Shown in pieces: positions 1 to 5,120 of a DNA stretch of 5,120 nt (its first letter is position 1; each line of letters opens with the position of its first letter). The notes beneath the pieces were generated by a model. That model ran no database searches and was not told the origin of the DNA. It was given only the letters and a program-made list of their open reading frames with translations. Made by a program: the position numbers and the translations under genes. This DNA is from an uncultured Rhodospirillales bacterium. Its GTDB lineage: Bacteria > Pseudomonadota > Alphaproteobacteria > Acetobacterales > Acetobacteraceae. The stretch is taken from positions 1 to 5,120 of the forward strand of contig CAIMVB010000344.1 of NCBI GenBank assembly GCA_903844785.1. Direction: 5' to 3'.

Positions 1-3000
1 CTGCATGAACGCGCCGTTGAAATCGGCGGGCGTGTCGCGGTGGATGGCACGGAATTGGAAGCCTTGGATGAGGCCGGGGCGCGGGATGCTTTGCGCGCCG
101 CTTATCAGGAAGGTCTGCGCGCTGTTGCCATCCTCATGATGCATGCCTGGGCGTATCCCGCGCATGAAGAACGGCTTGGTGCGATTGCGCGGGAAGTTGG
201 CTTCACGCAAATCTCGCTCAGCCATCGCGCAAGCCCCCTGCCGCGTATTGTGCCGCGTGGGGATACTACCGTGGTGGATGCGTATCTTTCCCCCATTCTG
301 CGCCGCTATGTGGATCAGGTGGCGGGCGAATTGCCGGGTGTGCGGCTTTACTTCATGCAATCGAGCGGCGGGCTGACCGAAGCCGGACATTTCCAAGGGA
401 AGGATGCGATCCTGTCTGGCCCCGCGGGCGGGATTGTCGGCGCGGCGCGCACCGCAGCGATGGGTGGGTTTGAGCGTATCATCGGCTTTGACATGGGCGG
501 CACTTCGACCGATGTCGCGCTTTACGCCGGTGCGTTTGAACGCGCGTTTGAAACCGAAGTCGCGGGCGTGCGGATGCGCGCACCCATGATGGCGATCAAT
601 ACGGTCGCCGCCGGTGGTGGTTCCATTCTGCATTTCGATGGCGCGCGTTTTCGTGTTGGGCCTGATTCCGCCGGCGCTGTGCCTGGCCCTGCCTGCTATC
701 GGCGCGGTGGGCCGCTGACGGTGACCGATGCTAATGTGATGGTGGGCAAGATTCAGCCGCATCACTTCCCGGCGATTTTTGGCCCCAATGGTGATCAGCC
801 CTTGGATGCGGCAATTGTCGCGGAGAAATTCGCGGCCCTCGCCGCCGAAATCGGCAAGGCGCAGGGCAAGTCGGCGCCCGACCCGCGCGCCGTTGCGGAA
901 GGATTTTTGCGCGTGGCGGTGGCGAATATGGCCAATGCCATCAAGCAGGTTTCCATCCAAAAGGGCCATGACGCGACACGCTTCGCGCTACAATGCTTCG
1001 GCGGCGCGGGCGGGCAACATGCCTGTTTGGTTGCTGATGAATTGGGCATGGAAACCGTGTTCATCCATCCTTTCGCCGGCGTGCTTTCCGCCTATGGCAT
1101 GGGCTTGGCGGACCAAGCAGTCATCCGCGAAGCCGCGGTGGAAGCGCCCTTTACCGCAGATGCCATAAGTGATCTTACCAAACGGCTTGCTACGCTGGAA
1201 ACAGCAGGGCGCGAAGAGCTTGCGCGCCAGGGCGCCGATCCCGCGCGGCTGCAAGCGGCGCGTCGGTTGCATCTGCGCTATGCGGGCACCGATACCTTCC
1301 TGCCCGTCACCTTCGGCGCACACCAGGAAGTGCTGGTGGAATTCACGGAGGCGCATCGCCGCCGCTTTGGCTTCGCGACACCAGAACGCCAGGTGATTGT
1401 CGAAGCCTGTATCGCCGAAGTTACTGCCCCTGGCGAAGAAGTGCGCGAAGCCGCGCTGCAGGCGCGCGTTGCCGGTGAAGCGCCGCAAGCTTTGGATAGC
1501 GTCGCCCTCTTCACCAATGGCGCGGCCCATGCAGCCCCAGTGCATGATCGTGAGGCGCTCCGCGCCGGGGATCGCATCGCCGGTCCCGCCTTGCTGCGCG
1601 AAGCCAATGCCACCACCGTGGTAGAACCCGGCTGGGAAGCGGAAGTCACCGCGCGCAATCATCTGGTCCTGCGCCGCATCACGCCGCGCGCCCGCGCTGC
1701 TGATATTGCCTCGGCGGATCAGCCCGATCCGGTGATGCTGGAATTGTTCAACAACCTGTTCATGAGTGTTGCGGAACAAACCGGCGCAGTGCTGCAAAAC
1801 ACTAGCCTTTCAGTGAATATCAAGGAAAGGCTTGATTTCTCCTGCGCCATTTTCGATGCGACTGGCGCGCTGATTGCCAATGCGCCGCATGTGCCGGTGC
1901 ATCTGGGTGCCATGGGGGAAAGCGTGCGCACCGTGATCCGCACGCGGGGTGCGACCCTCAAGCCCGGCGATGTGGTGGCGCTGAACAACCCCTATAATGG
2001 CGGCACGCATCTGCCGGATGTCACCGTCATCACGCCGGTTTTTGATGCAGCGGGCAGCAAGATCATTTTCTTTGTCGGCTCCCGCGGGCATCACGCCGAT
2101 ATTGGCGGCCTGACGCCTGGTTCCACGCCGCCATTATCGCGTACGCTGGAAGAAGAAGGCGTGGTGATTGATGATTTCCTGCTTGTGGATGGCGGCCATT
2201 TCCGGGAAGCGGAATTCCGCGCCCTGCTGGCCGGCGCACGCTACCCGGCGCGCAGCCCGGATGTGAATGTGGCGGATATCAAGGCGCAAACCGCCGCCAA
2301 TGAAAAAGGCGTGCAGGAATTACGCCGCGCCATTGCCGATTACGGGCTTGCCACCGTCAGCGCCTATATGCGGCATGTCATGGATAATGCCGAAGAAAGC
2401 GTACGCCGCGTATTGGCGAAGCTCCCCGATGGGCATTTTGAAACCAGCATTGATGATGGTGCGCCCTTGAAGGTTGCGATCCGCGTTGACCGCGCCGCGC
2501 GCAAGGCCGTGATTGATTTCACCGGCACCGGACCGCAACGCCCCAGCAATTTCAACGCGCCATCGGCGGTTTGCCGCGCCGTGGTGCTTTATTGCTTCCG
2601 GTGCTTAGTAGGCGAGGATATTCCGCTCAATGATGGCTGCCTGAAGCCCCTGGAAATCGTGATCCCGGAAGGCACCTTCCTATCGCCACGCCCCGGCGCC
2701 GCGGTGGTGGCCGGCAATACTGAGGTCAGCCAAATGACCTGCAATGCGCTCCTCGCCGCGCTTAGTGCTTGTGCCTCTGCCCAAGCCACCATGAACAATC
2801 TACTTTTTGGCGATGCGCGGTATCAGTATTACGAGACGATTTGCGGCGGCATTGGTGCGGGGCCGGGCTTCAATGGCGCGGGCCCAGTGCAAACGCACAT
2901 GACCAATACGCGCATGACCGATCCCGAAATTCTGGAACTGCGTTACCCCGTGCGGCTTGAGGAATTTTCCATCCGTCGAGGTTCAGGTGGTGCCGGGCGC

Positions 3001-3255
3001 TGGCATGGTGGTGATGGATCGCGTCGCCGCATCCGCTTCCTGCACCCGATGGAAGCGGTGATTGTGGCATCGCGCCGCAATGTCCCGCCGCATGGGCTGC
3101 AAGGCGGTGCAGATGGCGCTGCCGGGCGGCAATGGGTGGAACGCGCCGATGGCAGCATTCAATGGCTGAAGGGCAGCGATTCCGCGCATCTGGCGGCGGG
3201 CGATGTATTGGGCATTGAAACACCCGGCGGCGGTGGTTGGGGGGGTGCAAGCTGA
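1..3255 (+). CDS. 5-oxoprolinase (ATP-hydrolysing), fused HyuA-HyuB type, 5'-truncated by the window
   Basis: Predicted cytosolic enzyme that opens 5-oxo-L-proline to L-glutamate with ATP hydrolysis. The frame is open from base 1 and ends at TGA 3253-3255, giving 1084 residues here. The first residues (LHERAVEIGGRV) match the region about 130 residues into OPLAH-type proteins, so the N-terminal DxGGTFTD motif and the true start lie upstream. The GTG at 40 is not a credible start. The HyuA-like half is about residues 1-565, with RIVPRG near 83, GFDMGGTSTDV at 162-172, NTVAAGGGS near 200 and FGGAGGQHAC at 333-342. The HyuB-like half starts near residue 576 (DPVMLELFNN), with KERLDFSC at 608-615, NAPHVPVHLGAM at 627-638, SRGHHADIGG at 694-703, MTNTRMTDPEI from 967, and a TPGGGGWG tail. 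Length and motif order fit single-chain eukaryote-like 5-oxoprolinases of about 1200-1290 residues. The OPLAH-like FGPNGDQPL segment favours 5-oxoprolinase over N-methylhydantoinase or acetone/acetophenone carboxylase relatives, but substrate is inferred. No frameshift is seen. Confidence 0.93.
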   Translation: MHERAVEIGGRVAVDGTELEALDEAGARDALRAAYQEGLRAVAILMMHAWAYPAHEERLGAIAREVGFTQISLSHRASPLPRIVPRGDTTVVDAYLSPILRRYVDQVAGELPGVRLYFMQSSGGLTEAGHFQGKDAILSGPAGGIVGAARTAAMGGFERIIGFDMGGTSTDVALYAGAFERAFETEVAGVRMRAPMMAINTVAAGGGSILHFDGARFRVGPDSAGAVPGPACYRRGGPLTVTDANVMVGKIQPHHFPAIFGPNGDQPLDAAIVAEKFAALAAEIGKAQGKSAPDPRAVAEGFLRVAVANMANAIKQVSIQKGHDATRFALQCFGGAGGQHACLVADELGMETVFIHPFAGVLSAYGMGLADQAVIREAAVEAPFTADAISDLTKRLATLETAGREELARQGADPARLQAARRLHLRYAGTDTFLPVTFGAHQEVLVEFTEAHRRRFGFATPERQVIVEACIAEVTAPGEEVREAALQARVAGEAPQALDSVALFTNGAAHAAPVHDREALRAGDRIAGPALLREANATTVVEPGWEAEVTARNHLVLRRITPRARAADIASADQPDPVMLELFNNLFMSVAEQTGAVLQNTSLSVNIKERLDFSCAIFDATGALIANAPHVPVHLGAMGESVRTVIRTRGATLKPGDVVALNNPYNGGTHLPDVTVITPVFDAAGSKIIFFVGSRGHHADIGGLTPGSTPPLSRTLEEEGVVIDDFLLVDGGHFREAEFRALLAGARYPARSPDVNVADIKAQTAANEKGVQELRRAIADYGLATVSAYMRHVMDNAEESVRRVLAKLPDGHFETSIDDGAPLKVAIRVDRAARKAVIDFTGTGPQRPSNFNAPSAVCRAVVLYCFRCLVGEDIPLNDGCLKPLEIVIPEGTFLSPRPGAAVVAGNTEVSQMTCNALLAALSACASAQATMNNLLFGDARYQYYETICGGIGAGPGFNGAGPVQTHMTNTRMTDPEILELRYPVRLEEFSIRRGSGGAGRWHGGDGSRRRIRFLHPMEAVIVASRRNVPPHGLQGGADGAAGRQWVERADGSIQWLKGSDSAHLAAGDVLGIETPGGGGWGGAS

Positions 3256-3267
3256 AAGCGCGCTCCA

Positions 3268-3310
3268 GCTTTACGATGGCTGCCATCGGTTCCCGATGGC
3301 AGCGTGAAGC
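3268..3310 (+). terminator. Intergenic stem-loop, possible terminator or 3'-end stabiliser of the 5-oxoprolinase mRNA
   Basis: A perfect 11-bp inverted repeat, GCTGCCATCGG (3279-3289) against CCGATGGCAGC (3293-3303), closes a 3-base TTC loop. Below it, GCTTTAC (3268-3274) pairs with GTGAAGC (3304-3310) with one G-U wobble, leaving only a 4-base bulge (GATG, 3275-3278) on the 5' side. The whole hairpin is 43 bases with 18 pairs and begins 12 bases after the stop codon, the usual place for a terminator. No T-run follows on the + strand (next bases CGCCCACCAACC), nor beyond the hairpin on the - strand. It is therefore not a canonical intrinsic terminator. It could be a U-tract-less terminator, an RNA 3'-end protector, or one copy of a dispersed palindromic repeat. 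Confidence 0.5.
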
Positions 3311-3359
3311 CGCCCACCAACCATGGCGTGCCTGCGGCGCGCGCGCGTGCCGGGGGTGC

Positions 3360-3364
3360 GAAGG
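3360..3364 (+). promoter_or_regulatory. Likely ribosome binding site of the AsmA-family gene
   Basis: GAAGG at 3360-3364 is a Shine-Dalgarno-like purine stretch, six bases before the ATG at 3371. It is what favours that start over the in-frame ATG at 3323, which is preceded by GCCCACCAACC with no Shine-Dalgarno match, and over the GTG codons at 3347 and 3356. No convincing -35/-10 promoter pair is visible between the hairpin and this site. Confidence 0.55.
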
Positions 3365-3370
3365 GCCCGC

Positions 3371-5120
3371 ATGAAGCGCACCGCTAGCCTCATTGCGCTT
3401 CTGTTCGTCGGGATCGCGCTCGCGGCCGCCTGGTTCGGCCCACGCCTGATTTCCTGGGAAGGTCAGCGTAGCCGGCTAGCCGCGCTGGCATCGGAACGGT
3501 TGGGCCGGCCAGTGGCGCTGCAAGGGCCTTTGCGTGTTGTGCTGCTGCCGCAGCCCGTGATCGAAGCGGATGAGGTGCATCTGGGGCAGGAGGAAGGCGA
3601 GCTTGGCGTCAAAGCCAAGACATTGCGCCTGAAACTTGGCCTGACGCCCTTGCTGCTTGGGCGCTTGGAAGCGCGTGATCTGGTGCTGGTCGGTGCCGAT
3701 ATCCGCCTGCCCTGGCCGCTGCCGGCTGCCGGCGCGCTGCGCCCGCCGCCCTGGCTTTCCGATTTCGCCGCCCGCATCGAAGGAAGCCGCGTGACGCTTG
3801 GCGCCGCGGTGCTGGAAAATGTTGCGGCCAGGCTGGTGGCACCCGGGCCGCTGGATGCGGTGCGGCTGGAAGGCAGTTTCACTCGCGCCGGGGCCGAAGC
3901 CCGCTTCCAGGCCGTTTTGGGCAGGCCCGGGTATGATGGCATTGGCACCTTGGAACTCCGCCTGAATGGCCAGGGCGCTGCGCTTGTCACACGCGGCGCG
4001 CTGCTGGCCGAAGGCGGCTATGAAGGACGCGTCGAAGCCTCAGGCGCCTATCTATCGGCTTTCCTGCCCGGCCCCGCGCTACCCTTCCGCGTTACCGGGC
4101 GCCTGCGCGCGAGTGAAGACCGGATCGCTGCCCAAGATTTGAGCGTGGAATTTGATGGCGGGATAGGCCGCGCGGCTGCGTCACTTCAACTCTCGGCTGA
4201 CCCCAGGCTTGAACTGGCGGTCAATATGAGTCGCCTTGACCTTGACGCCTGGACGAAAACGCTTCTTCGCAACAACGCCACGGCGCTGCCTTTCACGCTC
4301 GATCTATCGGCGGAAACGGCGCGTTGGCAAAGGCAGGATTTGCGCCGTTTCAAGGCGGGTATTGCGCGCGAAGGGGCGCGATTGACGCTGACTGATGTCG
4401 CGGCGCTCTTCCCAGGTGAAGCGGAAATCGAAGCGCGCGGGGCGACGCTGGGCGATCGGCTGGAATTATCACTCAGCTTCGCCGGCCCCAATCTGCGCGA
4501 TAGCCTGGGCGCTTTTGGCGCGATGCTTGCCGTGCCGGACCCGGCCCGGTTGCGCCGCTTTGAAGGTCGTGCGCGGCTGGTGCTGGAAGCCAATCAGATC
4601 GAAGCGCCCGAATTCTTGCTCATGCTTGATGGTCGGCGCCTTGCCGGTGCTGGCACTTTGCGCCTTGGTGCCAAGCCAGCGCTTGGGCTTGGTGTTTCCG
4701 CAGACCGACTGGAACTTGATGGGCTGCTTTCCGAAAGCCTGACTTGGCCGGAAGTGACAGACGCCTTGAAAGGCTTTGACGCCAATCTGCGGCTAACAGC
4801 GGGCAGCGTTGAATGGCGCGGGTTGAACCTGGATGGCTTGACACTGGAAGCGGCGCTGGAAGCGGGCAGATTGTCTGTCCAAAGCCTGAATGCGCGGCTT
4901 GGGGGTGCCAGCCTTGCGGCTTCCGGCGGCATTGGTCTTGGCGCCCTGCCCAGCCTGCATGATGTTCAACTTGAAATCACCGCACCCATGGCCAGTGCGC
5001 TACCGCCCGTTCTGACCGAGGCGCTGGGCCTTTCCGCTGGCTTCGCGGCGTTACCGTTTTCGCTCAATCTCAAAAGCAATGGCTTGCCTGAAGCCTTGTC
5101 GCTGAACGCCGATATCGGGC
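3371..5120 (+). CDS. AsmA-family protein, N-terminal part (continues past the window end)
   Basis: Predicted inner-membrane-anchored periplasmic protein of the AsmA family, whose members (AsmA, TamB, YhdP) are tied to outer-membrane biogenesis and lipid traffic between membranes. The ATG at 3371 opens a frame that runs to the last base, 583 full codons without a stop. The N-terminus is MKRT followed by a hydrophobic segment at about residues 5-23 (SLIALLFVGIALAAAWFG), a signal anchor. Next comes the AsmA hallmark region: LAALASERLGRPV at 36-48, then GPLRVVLLPQPVIEADEV at 52-69. The rest is a long run of alternating short hydrophobic and polar stretches with repeated LxLxGxL-like patterns, as expected for the beta-rich repeats of this family. 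E. coli AsmA has 617 residues and alphaproteobacterial members are often longer, so the C-terminal part is missing. The start is supported by GAAGG six bases upstream. An in-frame ATG at 3323 would add 16 Arg-rich residues. A TGA at 3305-3307 limits any further extension. Family assignment is firm; the precise role is not. Confidence 0.88.
   Translation, partial: MKRTASLIALLFVGIALAAAWFGPRLISWEGQRSRLAALASERLGRPVALQGPLRVVLLPQPVIEADEVHLGQEEGELGVKAKTLRLKLGLTPLLLGRLEARDLVLVGADIRLPWPLPAAGALRPPPWLSDFAARIEGSRVTLGAAVLENVAARLVAPGPLDAVRLEGSFTRAGAEARFQAVLGRPGYDGIGTLELRLNGQGAALVTRGALLAEGGYEGRVEASGAYLSAFLPGPALPFRVTGRLRASEDRIAAQDLSVEFDGGIGRAAASLQLSADPRLELAVNMSRLDLDAWTKTLLRNNATALPFTLDLSAETARWQRQDLRRFKAGIAREGARLTLTDVAALFPGEAEIEARGATLGDRLELSLSFAGPNLRDSLGAFGAMLAVPDPARLRRFEGRARLVLEANQIEAPEFLLMLDGRRLAGAGTLRLGAKPALGLGVSADRLELDGLLSESLTWPEVTDALKGFDANLRLTAGSVEWRGLNLDGLTLEAALEAGRLSVQSLNARLGGASLAASGGIGLGALPSLHDVQLEITAPMASALPPVLTEALGLSAGFAALPFSLNLKSNGLPEALSLNADIG

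Noticed and set aside
1732..1740. GTG/ATG codons at 1732 and 1735 as a separate hyuB start
   Set aside because: No Shine-Dalgarno sequence precedes them and the frame continues unbroken from the HyuA-like half without a stop, so this is a fused protein.
988..1797. A 269-codon open frame on the - strand inside the 5-oxoprolinase gene
   Set aside because: It lies wholly opposite a strongly conserved coding region, its translation shows no recognisable domain, and long antisense frames are expected in GC-rich genes.
3260..3324. A tRNA-like reading of the spacer, with GGTTCCC and a CCACCAACCA end
   Set aside because: No acceptor, D-arm and anticodon-arm pairing can be laid out. The bases are better explained by the single long hairpin.
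3337..3347. Alternating GC run (11 bases) as a possible Z-DNA or regulatory element
   Set aside because: It is short and expected by chance in GC-rich DNA. Nothing around it suggests a regulatory role.
3463..3990. A 175-codon open frame on the - strand opposite the AsmA-family gene
   Set aside because: Its product is low-complexity and rich in Ser, Arg, Pro and Ala, typical of antisense translation. The + strand frame carries the clear AsmA hallmark here.
4395..4742. A 115-codon + strand frame inside the AsmA-family gene
   Set aside because: It is out of frame with the AsmA reading, which stays open throughout, and its product (Cys-, Trp- and Arg-rich) resembles no family I recognise.

Overview
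The window is chromosomal-type bacterial DNA, almost entirely coding on the + strand. It holds two genes cut by the window edges and a short intergenic spacer. The bases are GC-rich, with many GCG, GGC and CGC codons. Asp and Glu are nevertheless written mostly as GAT and GAA, and both genes share this habit. An AsmA-family protein points to a Gram-negative proteobacterium. The codon style and the sequence flavour suggest an alphaproteobacterium, possibly Acetobacteraceae/Rhodospirillales. That placement is an inference, not something proved here.

Positions 1-3255 hold a large single-chain ATP-dependent 5-oxoprolinase, with a HyuA-like half fused to a HyuB-like half. Its N-terminal part, about 125-135 residues by comparison with the remembered human OPLAH sequence, lies upstream of the window. 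Positions 3256-3370 are a 115-base spacer. It contains a strong imperfect hairpin starting 12 bases after the stop codon, then a GC-alternating run and a likely ribosome binding site. From 3371 to the end of the window runs the N-terminal part of an AsmA-family envelope protein, 583 complete codons with no stop. It has an N-terminal membrane anchor and the characteristic AsmA start region.

The two genes have no obvious functional link. The first is a cytosolic amino-acid/glutathione-cycle enzyme that makes glutamate from 5-oxoproline. The second is an inner-membrane-anchored periplasmic protein of the family involved in outer-membrane lipid homeostasis. The hairpin between them fits separate transcription units, although it lacks the U-tract of a classical intrinsic terminator. 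I found no mobile element, RNA gene, CRISPR array or other accessory system, and nothing that looks like an undescribed system. The only structure not explained by the two genes is the intergenic hairpin.
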